Below are positions 12,470-24,339 of a DNA stretch of 64,000 bases, piece after piece. Position numbers and translations under genes: made by a program. The notes under the pieces are model-generated. The model saw only the letters and a list, made by a program, of their open reading frames with translations. It did no database searches and was not told where the DNA came from. Position 1 is the first letter of the stretch; every line of letters begins with the position of its first letter. The stretch is from Stichopus chloronotus (Eukaryota; Echinodermata; Holothuroidea; Aspidochirotida; Stichopodidae), in contig CM037842.1 in NCBI GenBank assembly GCA_021234535.1, positions 26,349,106-26,413,105 on the forward strand. The letters are read 5' to 3'.

Positions 12470-12502
12470 AGTGAGTTGCTATTTGACCAATAGCAACTCA
12501 CT
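12470..12502. other. perfect 14-bp stem, 5-base loop hairpin
   Basis: AGTGAGTTGCTATT is followed by the loop TGACC and then its exact reverse complement AATAGCAACTCACT. The direct repeat GTCCAAG sits on both sides (12462-12468 and 12504-12510), which could be an insertion footprint of a tiny palindromic element. The stem is too short for a typical animal microRNA precursor. Confidence 0.65.
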
Positions 12503-14155
12503 GGTCCAAGCCACCCGAGGATATAACAGTTCAAAGCAGTATACAGAAGGGGCCGTACACGGGAGTAGTGCAAACAACAGGAAATATGGGCGTTGTGGGA
12601 ATGGGAGAAGGAAAGGGGGAAAGATTCACTAAGTCTTGACCAAGACTAAGCAGATCCTGGCCCGGGTTGGAGGCACCTGCACTTACGTCACGGGTTCACA
12701 TAAATACTCAAGCGAGGAGGAACGCAAAAATATTGGAGGCTTGGGGGAGGGGGTGTCTGAGTGCTAGCAAGACTATCTAAGGGGTGCGAAATCGTCGAAG
12801 CGATTCAAAAAAAAAAAAAAACTTTACAAACCACTTGATGGCCAGAAACAGCAATTTCTGGGTGTTTTAAGCTGCCAATGTACCCATACATTAGTTTCCT
12901 AATTAGGAATTGCCTGGGTTGGAATTTCCTGGGGGGGGGGGGTGGGGAGTTGTACGAGTGGAAATTGTGAGGTTGGAATTTGTCCGTTGAGGGAGTATTG
13001 TCTGGCGGGGGAGGGGGGGGGGAGGCCAGTCTCTTTCACGCACCATATTAGTGATACGGAAACTACAGAAACTTCAATTTGGTACCGCATAGCATGTAAA
13101 CCTGACCAGAAGAACAAATTTCTAGCAGATATGAGGTAAGAAAGGAAACTTTCATTCTCTCATTTAGAGTTCTATCTTTCTGATCTTTGTATATTTAGAG
13201 TTACCTTTACCGTTTTAGAGGAAGTAAATGTGAGTGGTTAAGAAATAAGGAAGTGAAATAATAGAGATGGCGCTATTAAAGATGACAGACCTAAGATACA
13301 ACTACACCAATTTGTTACCATGAAAAGGCGCTGGGTACATGTTATATCAAGAGATTTCTCAAGTGAGTAAAAAAAAATCGAGCAACTAAAATTTGCTAGT
13401 CCTTCGTCAAGGAACTGTAGATTCTTTGGACATCATTCCTGAAACCTGCAAGTCCCTCTCAACAAGATTTACGCCTAGAAAATTCGTGTTAAGGTATACA
13501 ATACGTTCTCATGTTACCCTGACGTTTTATGAATATGGAATTTTTTTTTTTAAGTTGGTATAGTGGTAATAATTTTACTGTATCTTGTCCACGCAACCAA
13601 CGATGGTAGTTGTTTCTCGATTTGGACAGATTTTCGTCAATCATACATCGAAAGGTTTCAGAGAACGCCGGTACTCTTGCCTCCCACAATTCATCAGCAA
13701 ACATGAAATTAGTGAATATTTAACAAAACGTATTATTTAAAATGGTTTAATTTTTTAGTTTTATGTTAAATGGAATGTTAACCGAAAGTTGGCTAGAGAT
13801 GTTCAATTAGAGGGGCTGTAACGTGTTGAAGACAGTATACTGTCTGTGGTCAAAAAAAGTCTTCCTTGGCTGCTTCGGTCTCAACCTCTTCGTTTACCGT
13901 CACAACAGTCGTGTATTATACTCATGCGTCAATTCTCACTGCATTCGTAATACCAACGTCCGCGAATTACCCCTTGGATTCGGACTGTGCGTACAGATTG
14001 TAAGCTATTAAAAATTCATGTATGCCGACGATTACACTCAGTAGCGCTCAATACTTCTTTTCCTTAGGTTATGATTATTCATGCTCCTTTGAGCCAATCA
14101 TCAGACGTAAAGAAAGACTCATAAATATAGAGACCTTGGATCTTAGATGCAGAGT
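12503..14155. other. non-coding DNA, no gene seen
   Basis: Contains G runs near 12.93 and 13.01 kb and a purine-rich patch at 12.59-12.62 kb. A 65-codon plus-strand frame (12942-13139) ends at ATGAGGTAAGA, a fair splice-donor match, but it overlaps the G runs and has no recognisable protein content. Confidence 0.5.
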
Positions 14156-14305
14156 TGTAACGAGTCAACTTGCGCTCGAGTCACAAGTCGAGTCGTCAAC
14201 ATAACAGATAGAGTCAAGTCAAGTCGAGTCAGCTCTCCATCCGAGTCAAGTAAAGTAATTGGACAAATCATTTCGAGTCAGCAGTTATCACTGATCAAGT
14301 CAGCT
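14156..14305. repeat. GAGTCAAGTC-rich degenerate repeat
   Basis: About ten GAGTC or AAGTC words in 150 bp (for example GAGTCAAGTCAAGTCGAGTC) form a diverged short-period array. A smaller patch with the same words (GACTCGAGTCAA, GAGTCAAGTGAAGTC) lies at 17440-17480, so the motif is dispersed. Confidence 0.6.
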
Positions 14306-14984
14306 TCAAATCAAAAAAGAAAGTTACAGTGACCTGCATTGGCGAACTGTAAAGCAGGGGTATTAAGCAGCGTCCTTTCAAATTTATGTGTACTTAGCTG
14401 GTCGAGAAAAATTGAAAATTGTAATCCGTGAACGATTGCATGGACATCCTAACGGTAATGGCTGTTGTTTAGTTTAATCCTCCTTTGGACAGTAAGGGCC
14501 TGACTGGTTTTGAGATGGCTTAATAAATAATTGCTAAGATGTGATTTGTTTAAAATAGACTGACGTTACTCAGGCATTGGTGGTATACATCCATTTTACC
14601 CAGGGCCTTTTTAAAGAAATTATTAGTGGGGGGGGGGGGCATTTGAAAAAGTGACCATCTAAACGGAGCCACCATAAGTCACCAAGTATTTTATGAAGAT
14701 ATTTTTTTGTTGAAAAATGCTCTCCAGATTTACAAAAATGAGTTTACCATACCTACAAGTAAATTTATCAAATGACCCTTATTTTTTCATCTTTTTTCTC
14801 TCAAATTTCTCCGTCAATTGAAATTTATACGGTGTAGGAACCTATAGGCTACCTAGCCTATCCCTACGCTTCTTAGTCCCCGGAAATCTGCTAACGTTAA
14901 TGATGCTAGTGTTTTTGGTCGCCTTGTGCTTGTTGGACTAGATCAGCAATCTCGTCACTGACATAATTGGTAAAAAGACACACT

Positions 14985-15135
14985 GCTCGCTGTGGTGTAA
15001 TGATGAGTATGGTGGCCTTCGGGAGGGGGCCTGGCTGCTGCAGAGAAGCGCACATCATGAGCGCGAAGCGTGGAGTCCCAAAGGCGTGGGTCCAGCTCTG
15101 GGGTTCTACAAGCTCCCTGGTGCAATCTAAGCATA
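14985..15135. other. GC-rich island of unknown origin
   Basis: About 150 bp of clearly GC-rich sequence inside AT-rich DNA, with frames open on both strands (plus 14967-15227, minus 14955-15143). Neither translation is recognisable, and I see no flanking acceptor/donor pair. It may be a decayed mobile element or a captured gene fragment. Confidence 0.35.
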
Positions 15136-15867
15136 TGAAACATTTTGTGGTAACTTTAACGGCTGAGATTTTTGGGGCAATCTGTGTTCATAGACACATT
15201 TTTGGTCCGCCTTGTCTGTCATACTGAAGTGGAGAGAAAAAAATGTTGCAAAGCTGGAATACATTTAAAAGATTGAAAGGACAATAAGAACAAATGACCA
15301 ATGTCTAATTAACATTAAAGGTGTATATTTCCTAGCACTGATAGAGCTAGAGCTTGAATTTACTGAGCCTGGTCTTCTTGCCAGCAAAATATCAGCAAAA
15401 TATGGAAAATGTGGAAAATATACCAAATTCAATTTACTGTCTGATACGGAAACATATATCCACATACAATTTTTAAGCGTAGGCGATTTGGACGATAGCT
15501 GTGGAAAACATCAGCGAAAGGGGTTCAAAATATGCCAGATTTGGCCAGTTATCGGCTAATGTCATGTAGCAACCCTCACCAAGAGCGAATCAATTAGATC
15601 TAATTCTATGGAGCAAATTCAAGGAAAGTTCTGGGGTGTTTCGCTATAATATGTACCAACATAGCTCATCAAGTTCCAGTGTGTACCTCAAACTCCTGAG
15701 TCAGTCGTGAGGAAAATAATTGCAGTTGCAGGGGCATATGATTTATGACGATCGCATTCATGCACAGGAATATATGTCCACTGACTCGTTTACAGTTTCT
15801 TTTCCAACGAAAACATGCCGCTTCAAAAAAAAAAAAAAAACCCTTTTCTAAGTTCTGTACATCAGTG

Positions 15868-15928
15868 CAGCGGGGCCACCTTCGTTCGAGGGTTTGCCCC
15901 TCCCGAGCCCATAGGCGTTACGCCGCTG
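15868..15928. mobile_element. possible 61-bp deletion remnant with CAGCGG/CCGCTG ends
   Basis: A GC-rich 61-bp block begins CAGCGGGGCCACC and ends GTTACGCCGCTG, so its outer six bases are inverted repeats. The inside has GGGTTTGCCCCTCCCG, similar in style to the remnant at 6.7-6.9 kb. No target-site duplication is evident. Confidence 0.3.
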
Positions 15929-16029
15929 ACTGCTCGCACGCTATATACATTGCACACGCGCATATACACAGTAATACCAAGGAAAAGGATGTACGGCGAG
16001 ATCGTAGGCCTAGTTTCAGGAATCCAGGC

Positions 16030-18485
16030 CTAGGTATACAAGGCTAAAAATGTTACAGATATGTTGTTCATATAGAAATTGTTTACAGTGTACTTTTAGC
16101 TAGCCACTGAGTGAAGTAGTTTGTACTTTCCCCTTTCTGCATACATTTTGTTTTCACTTGTGAAAACAAAAATTTCAAGGAAAAAAGGGACCATACTGGG
16201 GGGGGGGGGATGAGCTAAGTGGAGGGACCGAGTAAGGGACTGTTGTATGTTAAAAAGGCCCTGATTTTACCCCCTGCCCCCCTAAAAATAGTGACAATCA
16301 GGTGCCTTAATTGTTCGGCGCCTCGTAACGGATGAACGGAAAATGCATGTTCTCAATCTCATCTGACTGTATTAACTTTAACAAATGTACTGTTAACTTA
16401 ACAATTACAAAAGTATGCAAGTGAAGTAAAAGTGCATGGATAAGACATGTGAAACGCATCTTCTATGTGAAAAAAAAAACATGAAAGAAGACCACACCGA
16501 TGTCCTGAGAAGTTTATCCTCAGAAAATCAGAAATTTTCTTCTTTCAAAGGTAAATCCTGAAGGGAAATCCAGTCCTTCAGATTTGAATTAGCGTAGTGA
16601 TCGAGCAAATTTCATAAATGTTCTTACAGAATCATGTGACAATCTCTTTTTTTAAACTAAATTGTGAAAATTACGAGAAACTCTCTACTTTTCCTTGGAT
16701 GCAATATTCTACCCAAAAATATAATGAAAAGTACTTAGACTGGAGGAAAAAGGGGGTGAAATTAGCTATTGTTTAAAAACAAAAGTGTATGACAACTGCT
16801 CTTGCCTTTTAAGTTTTTCGTATAGTGAGCTCAAAACATTAAATATTTGTTCATCATGTTTATTCATTCACATACCTCACACTTTTTAGTTTTTGCAAAG
16901 ACTTTAGGATAAAGGCGTGCTATGGAGGGAACAAACAATAAGAGAAGCCCCCACTTTTCTATTAATTGACTTATGTAAGTCGTACCATACATATCACTGC
17001 TGTGGAATGAATCATCATATAGTAGAATATAATTCATAATGGTTAATCAAGTTGAAAGAGTTACTCAAAAAAAGTCATTGAGAAACTCCGACTTCATGAG
17101 ATTGTAGAGATGGTTTAGGCTTTTATTTTCTTCTTTTTGCCTTGAATAATTGGTATGTCATCTGATATTAACATCAAGGGCAAAAACCATTCGTACAACC
17201 TAGCTTTGGTGTAATCCAGGTATAGTACTATCACCAGAATATGGAAATATTTCTAATATCGATGGTACCAACGGTTTTAGTTAATCTTTAGTGTACTGTA
17301 CGTACTTGTCTTACTGCGCGTACGTTAGAGTTTCGATACAATTTCACACGGCGGTGTTGACAATGCATGAGAAACAGGTTCGTACTTTAACTTGCAGGTT
17401 ACGAAAAGTGAAAAAGAAAGCGATGAGCTGAAATTTTGACTCGAGTCAAATGCTAGAAATTCGAGTCAAGTGAAGTCAATCCTTTCCCTGCATTGCTGCA
17501 TAGCGCCAGCTATTAGCACATCTCCATTTATATACGCTTGCTTGGCGTCACGGGACCGTTCAAGTTTATCCTTTTTACATTCGTTTGTGGAGTGATTTTT
17601 TGAAAATATTTTTTGTGTTAAACCAATTTAAGTTGTTGGATTTGGGAATAGCTTAAACATGGCAGATTACAGCCTACTATTTCCGGGTACACCAACGAAC
17701 AATTTGCAGGTTACCTAAGGAGACATATTGCGCAATGTTAGAATTATCGCCACTGCTTGATGTGATCTGTGAAACTGGTTGCACATTCTTAAATTCTCAT
17801 AACTTGTTATTTTTAAGTAGGCTGATAGTGGAAGAATTATGCTTCTTATAAATAGTCCACACCCTTTGTTCCAAAATTACCGCTTTTCGGCCCTTTGTTG
17901 TAATTCTGACACCGAATTATGACAAAAAAGGTCAATTATGCTTGATAAAACCAAATGAAAGAGCAAATCAACACAAAAATGTTCTTTAAATCTATTGTTA
18001 TCAAGAACGTTTTCAAAGAACCACTTCTTCCTCATCAGGTGCAGAAATATATTTACAGTCTGTGAAAATTTTCTTAGTCCATAGATAGAAAGGTGAAATA
18101 AATACAAAAAAATATATCAAAACACATCAAAATACAGAAAGCATATAGCAAGATCCATGGTGATATAATTGTGTGTTAAGGTTTGCGCTTGTTTATGAAC
18201 AGAGCTTTTTTTACTTTTATTTCAAAATCTGAGTTGCCAGTTGCTAGTATGGAAAAGTCACTACTGTCAGAGAACTATTATTATCTATGCATGAATTTGA
18301 TCCCATAAGCCCCTAAATAACCGTATTCATAATTTTGAAACAATTTTGTCAGTTTACGAACACAAGCTTCCAAGAGCGCTTCCAAAATTAATCTTTCTCA
18401 GTATCAGGCCTGAAGTAATGAAGTCAAGTTGTAAGTAGTTAGTCTATGTTCTCAAGTTATCGCTTGTTGGTGGAAGTTAACTTTT
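16030..18485. other. non-coding DNA, no gene seen
   Basis: AT-rich sequence with an 11-base G run near 16199, a small GAGTCAAGT patch near 17.46 kb and otherwise no structure that I can resolve. ORFs are short and random-looking. Confidence 0.55.
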
Positions 18486-18491
18486 CTTTTG

Positions 18492-18631
18492 CTAGACGTA
18501 GACTACATCCAGGAAAGTGGCCAAGTGAGTCGACACTGGAAAGTCGGCCGTAACCGGCACGGTACGGCGCTTGCGACCGACAGGGAGCCTAAAATGCTGG
18601 CTTTCTACCGGAGGTGCTAAAATGATCAACT
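18492..18631 (-). other. GC-rich patch, possible exon or repeat fragment
   Basis: On the minus strand a polypyrimidine-AG acceptor match (CCTTTTTTCTAG) precedes a frame of about 46 codons. It contains APPVESQHFRLPVGRKRR and ends in TAG at 18494-18492. The patch is much richer in GC and CpG than its surroundings. Against an exon call, a plus-strand frame across the same patch is also open, and there is no homology that I recognise. It could be the last exon of a minus-strand gene or a fragment of a mobile element. Confidence 0.18.
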
Positions 18632-18639
18632 CTAGAAAA

Positions 18640-20475
18640 AAGGCAAGCCTAAGTAATAAATATCACATCTTACAACACTCAACATACAATTTGACCATGA
18701 AATATACCCCCAAATTACCAGGTGAATCTGAGTTTATGCTCATTTGAGTTACTCGAATTATGAAATGCCTTGAAATCATGGCACACAGACACAGGTTACA
18801 TAAGTGTATAAATCTATATAGCAGGGCTTTTATGTAGCACATGCAGTCACCTACCGTACTGAGCAAGTACTCAGCATGAATGAATAAAAAATATGTTAAA
18901 ATGGATGAAATTCAAAACTTAATCTCTGCAAAAAGGGTTAGAATCCACAAGGGCAGAGTCATTCACATTTAGCAGTTCAAACAAGTAGTCGTTACTCAAA
19001 GTGGACTTCTGACCACCTTTTGTACATATCTCTTGTGAGTGATGCAACCCGTAATTCAATTGCTTCTTGAGGACAAACGGCTAACAGTCAGTTCTCGGAA
19101 ACAAGTGCCATTTATTTATCTAGTCCGAAGCAATAGTGGATGCTGCATGTGATCACTGTAAGTAAACCCACAGGACAGAACGAATGCGTGTCGCTGTAAC
19201 GGATGACCTTTAACAAAGAAAACAAATATTCCCAAGTTAATCAAGCCTGACAAGATCCAGAAATTTATTTCAATTTACTTCAAAGTGCTTATCCATTTAT
19301 TTTCATCAAATTTAGTAACTTTATCGAAATCGTTCTCTGGATGCATGTGAACAAATCAGTCAACTTGTATATTTGTAAGCATTTTTTGAAAAATTAGCAC
19401 CTTTACCTATTTCTTTATTTAGTTCAATTTTGCCATTGAGAAACTTACCTACGTCGCATGTCTGGGATTACAATTTCTTATCAAGAGTATTTTGTCAAAA
19501 AACTCTATTTGTGTTTAATCTTTGAGCTCAGTTTATGGCATCGAAACATTGTTACACAGTGTCAAACATTGCTACGCACTGTCGTAGGTAGGTACATGTA
19601 TCAGCGTCCGAAATGTACGGGAACGGGGTGCAATTTGGCAGCCGAACCCCTCCCCCCCAAAAAAAATCAAAGTTGTATCGACCAGGGATCAGGCGTAGAA
19701 GTAATGCTCAACATGATGACTGGCTAATGTGAGGGCTAAAGGTATGGTACCTAGGTCTGTATGCCTAAAAGTACGTTGGACGGGCCCGGTAGGTGCTTGG
19801 ACTTATGGAACCCCAAATAACCCGTCAGTCACGAAAATTGTTAGAAAATGTTAAATTTATGCTTTACGGAAGCCTCCGCATCCATTTACAATCCCAACAG
19901 CTGCGATGCGTATAATAGATAACAAACACGTAACTTTCTGAATATTCATGTTTATAACTATTCAAAACATCGATTCAAACATTATACATACATCTCAAAT
20001 ATCCAAGCCAGTTCCATTATTACCAAAAGGTAAAATTGATTACTTATTTTGTAGACTTTCTGTCTTACGCATGCTCGATGTTTTTCAAGATATGAAAAAA
20101 AACCTGAAAATTCTTCATATTTCCTTTCCTTTCTTTAGGCTTGTATATATGCAAACTGACCTGCGGCAAAGTGACACTGCAGTGGTTTGAAACTTTTCTC
20201 AAATTACTGTTAATGTTTTCCTAAAGTAAAGAAGAGATATCCATAGGAACGGATTTCATCACAATATTGATGTATAATGTGAAAAAGCTAATTTTATTAC
20301 TGTGTATGGAGATGTTTTTGAAAAAAAAACCCCGACATAATTAGGAAAGCAATAAATTAGCTTAGGATTTAAATTTAAATTAAGTAAATAAAAATTCTAC
20401 CTGCTAGTGTTTGTAAAGGAATTTTGATAAAATATGTACTGCCACTATTTGTAGGCCTGTCAAAAAGTAACGGTG
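18640..20475. other. non-coding DNA, no gene seen
   Basis: AT-rich sequence with only short ORFs. A small GC-rich spot at 19.6-19.67 kb ends in a C run. Nothing else can be supported. Confidence 0.5.
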
Positions 20476-20482
20476 TGAGTCT

Positions 20483-20670
20483 GGGCGGTTTATGTCGAGA
20501 TCATACGATCATTGATTTGTACTTGAACAGGACCAACCGAAACCGAAAAAAAAAATAAACCGCCCGAGATCAACCGATGCTGGTGGTGGGGGTTAACTGA
20601 TTCATTTTGGGGGCAGGTAAAACCTCCCCAAACCAACTTTTATGTCAGACCGTCCGAACCCAACCCGAAA
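20483..20670. mobile_element. CGG-motif repeat remnant with internal inverted repeat
   Basis: GGGCGGTTTAT at 20483-20493 is matched by its inverse ATAAACCGCCC at 20555-20565. The block also contains ACCGAAACCGAAA, CGTCCGAACCCAACCCG and similar words. Such CCGAACC-type words are common in non-autonomous DNA transposons of animals. The ends are not defined, and the family is unassigned. Confidence 0.35.
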
Positions 20671-21262
20671 ATATCCTAAGCAACGTTTAACAGCAAGGGG
20701 ATTTTCTATGTAACTGTCGGAAGTTCACACCATTTACAGATGTTCAAGAGACGGAAAACTTGCGATCAAGTCGATAGAGCACAAGTTACTAAATCAATAA
20801 AGTGAGATATATTCAACTAAAGACATAAAGGAATGTAAGAAACCACAAATAACATACTTGACGCGACAGAGAGGCTTTCAAACAAAGCAACAGTTTGAGG
20901 GACACAAGGCTGAGATCAAAGTCAACAAAGGGAAGGGTATAGGAAATATATATTCAGCTTGAGGTATGGTAAAGGGACTTTCATGCACATAAAGCTAAAG
21001 TTTCAAGGATAAAATCTAAGTCACGGTATATTCAATAAAAAGGAGGGTCAGAAATGCTTGACTAACCTGATCAAGCCTGAGAACAAAGTGTAATTAAAAA
21101 TGTAGAGGTGGAACGATGTTTTGTTTTTCTTTGTTATTGTCAAGTTTGATATATATAGAACTATTGTGATGACATTTCATGGAGCCACCCCCCCCCTTTC
21201 TTAATACTTTAAAGTTTTCATTTCAACTTTTTGAGCATTACATAATATAGTCTTGGAAGTGC

Positions 21263-21270
21263 TGACGTCA
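21263..21270. promoter_or_regulatory. palindromic CRE (TGACGTCA)
   Basis: A perfect TGACGTCA in context GCTGACGTCAGATAC. bZIP site by sequence only. Confidence 0.25.
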
Positions 21271-21649
21271 GATACAACAACACATTCGTAATTGCAATTA
21301 AGAGGACAGATATTGGATCTGGCAACATCCTCTAGACATGCCACATGCATGGACCTGACCTAATTATCCCCCTTTCCATGACCCTATTAGCTGCTGACTA
21401 TCATAACATAAGCTATGAATGTGGAAACTCTAATATGAGAGTCACCGTGTACAATGCTAACCATAGTACATGCTTCCATCTTGCAATCATTTTTAACTCA
21501 CGAAATAAAATTACGTCATCAATAGACATTATTCGATAATTCAGAAGCTGGACACATAAATTAGTAGAAGTATATCAAACCTTAAACATTAAGTTCTCAA
21601 TACTATCGGGGAAATAAACAACAACAACAACAAAAAAATATGGAATACG

Positions 21650-21835
21650 GAAAATTTGCATAAATCGTCGCCGGACTCTTTCGGCTTTTCTCGGTTCCGG
21701 TATAAAATGGTGAGACCGAAGAGATGTCGGTCAGACCGTGCACCGAACCGTCGATCCGAATTCACGGAGACCGCCGAAAAGCGGTTTCGTACGGTCTCGG
21801 TTTGGTTCCGGTTTTTGGTTGTCTGTGCACACCTT
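21650..21835. mobile_element. CGG-rich DNA-transposon remnant
   Basis: A CpG-dense block full of GGTTCCGG, CCGAACCG, GACCGTG and CGGTTTCG words. Read on the minus strand it begins AGGTGTGCACAGACAACC and then AACCGGAACC. The GGTGTGCAC start followed by CGG words resembles hAT-like miniature elements, but I cannot place both ends, and a 68-codon ORF across it is meaningless. Family assignment is tentative. Confidence 0.35.
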
Positions 21836-21866
21836 TATTTGAAAGTACGTTTACAAGTATAATACG

Positions 21867-21880
21867 CCCCCCCCCCCCCC
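21867..21880 (+). repeat. C14 homopolymer
   Basis: Fourteen C in a row just after the CGG-rich remnant. A G-rich tract follows about 90 bp later near 21968. Confidence 0.9.
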
Positions 21881-22839
21881 ATACGGTACATGAAGCTGTG
21901 AGTATAGGAAAGCCACTAACATTATGATAGTTTTAGTGCATTTGGTATTTCTGAGGTGGCGAAAATTGGGGGGGGGGGTGGGGCGGGCGGGCGGACTCCG
22001 TCCCTTGGATGCACCGGTGGGATCAGTGGGGTCTTGGAAAGTCAGGGACTTAGATCTCTTGTGTGGTGATTAGGCTTTCTTAAATTTATAGTTTGAGTAC
22101 TTTGAGAGCCTTTCATGGCCAAACAAATTAACAGAAACTCAGAGACATGCCTCTAAACTCCAGCCTGGAGTCCACCCCCCCCCTTGCAGGGCCTCTGAAC
22201 CCCCACTAAGGGCATTAATGCAGGCTGCTTGACCCCCTCATGACATGTGGGGTCAAGACATACCTGGCCCTGTTTGCTATTTGCTGGTAGACTAGTTAAA
22301 GATACATTACTATCATAAAAGTTACTGGTGTGACATCTTTAACAAGTTCTAGACATTACTTTTGTCTTTTTTACAGACGTACTTCCCTTTTGGTTACCTC
22401 CGCAAAGGAGAGTAAAATTACTTTCCATTTGCTAAAGTGATACTAAATTAAAAAGAAATCACTGAATGAAGCCTAACTGAAAAAATGTGTTGGATATTCA
22501 TTTTCCTCCAGAGGTTGAACTACTCCTACCCGAAAACTGTTGTCGTTGCCAGAAGTCCATAGTATATACAGCAGTAGAATGGGAGTTTAAAACAATAAAG
22601 TGGCTAAAAACCCTTTTAACTCTTAAAACTTTCCATTTGTACTAAATTTTCAGCAGAACAAAAGGTAAACTTTCGAGCCAGTTTTATGTTGTTTTTTCGG
22701 TTGCTGCGTCATTGACTGTGTGATTATGTATTGAGCAATTTATAACTTGTAACGCAGATTTGTCAACCAAATCTTGGTTCGCTGTTGATGGCCTTTTCAA
22801 ACGAACTCAAGGAAAAGATTCCCTCTGCACATAGCTTAG

Positions 22840-24150
22840 ATTAAAAGCAGCCTACCGCACAGCTGAAGCCCCTCAACTGTACCGTACTCCTTGCAGTTTT
22901 CATTACGTACCCCAACATAACTACTTATGTAATTGAAAGGTATTTCATTTCCCATAAATTGAGTTCTTTTAACGATTTTCTTAATACTGTAAGGCTGAAT
23001 GACATCAGTTTTTAAAAGAATTCTAACATTTTCTAAAGAAAGTGGACACATTTGTGTGTCAACTTAATTTTGCCTATGGAAATTTCCACAACATACAATA
23101 CAGTTTTCCTTTCAGTATACCATTAGTGATAAGAGAGTTAACTGCATGTATGTCATTGTAAAGATTTTTCATTCCATACAATATATGTACTTTATGGATT
23201 TACTTCGTTAAGGATCAATAATGGATCCCTTTTCAACACACTACAGAATTTTCTTAAAGAAGGCGGGCATATTTTTTCCCATTCCTGTGAATGGAAATTT
23301 ACACAACCATTAGGTTTCCTTGCAGTTATCACTAACAATTTAAGAGTACTGCCTATGTGATTATGAATTTTTTTTATATCATTTAAGGTATGAACTTTTA
23401 TGGAGTTTTCTTCGTTGAGGCTCGAAGATAAATCCCTTTTCGACTCACTATAGAATTTTCTAAAAGAAAGTGGGAGTAATTGTTTTCCATTCCTCCGAAT
23501 GGAAATTTCCACAACCGTTAGTTATAGCTGTAATGATTCGCGCGCAATGCCTGCCATACCGTATATGTTATTATAAGGTTTTCACTGCTTGTTAGGTATC
23601 AACACTTATAAGTTTACGTAGAAAACTCTCAATTATAGATCCTTTTTTTTTTACGGCCATTATATGCTTTTCTCAAGAAAGTGGGCACATTGTTTTCTTT
23701 TCCTGCCCGAATGGAAATTTCCACAACCATTAGTTTTCCTTGCATTTATCACTAACGATTTGGTAGTACTGCCCATGTACGTGCTTAAAAAGGCTGTGAC
23801 TGTATTTAAGGTATGTACCCTTATGGGCTTTACTTCTTTAAGGTTCGATGATAGTTCCCTTCTTAACTCATTATGGGACTTTCTTAAGAAAGTGGATACA
23901 ATTTCTTTCCATTCCTTCGAATGGAAATTTCCACAATCATTACTTTTCCTTGTTGTTATCATTGTAGATATGAAAGTACCGCCGTCGGATTGTAAGGTTC
24001 TCAATGAGCATAAGGTATGTGCTTTTATGAATTTACTTTTTTAAGGAGATCCCTTTTTAACGTTATGGGATTTTAATGAAGAATGTGGGAACATGCTTTT
24101 TTTTGTTGCTTTTTTTGTTTCCACGTCCTGCCAATGGAAATTTCCACGAC
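22840..24150. repeat. tandem array of ~212-bp units with GGAAATTTCC boxes
   Basis: The box ATGGAAATTTCCAC recurs at 23076, 23291 (one change), 23499, 23711, 23931 and 24134, giving periods of 215, 208, 212, 220 and 203 bp. An earlier, more diverged unit begins near 22840. Within units, other shared blocks follow in fixed order: CTTGCAGTTATCACTAAC, TTAAGGTATG, TTTACTTCGTTAAGG, GATCCCTTTT and TTTCTTAAAGAAAGTGG. In several units a small hairpin CCATTC...GAATGG stands just before the box. Minus-strand reading gives recurring 70-residue frames (for example NGCGNFHS, LRRELSSNLKEVKPIRVHTL), but units differ by non-multiples of three and carry stops, so coding is unlikely now. GGAAATTTCC is a symmetric NF-kappaB/Rel-like half-site pair. 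Binding is inference. Confidence 0.8.
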
Positions 24151-24339
24151 ATAGAAAACGCGTTTAAAGATTAATGGCGCCATCACTTCAAACAAGACTT
24201 CATGTGCGACTTTATAAACGTCATCAGTTATTTCCATCATACTCTTCTTGGTGTCGTAAAATATACCGAGCATTTTATTCTTCACTGGATTATGTAACAA
24301 ATAATTTAGACAACTATGGTTAATGAAGGACAAAAGAAG

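Noticed and set aside
12470..12502. Hairpin as a microRNA precursor.
   Set aside because: The stem is only 14 bp, too short for a normal precursor.
21656..21927. ORFs over the CGG-rich block.
   Set aside because: Arg/Ser-rich read-through of a repeat remnant in two frames.
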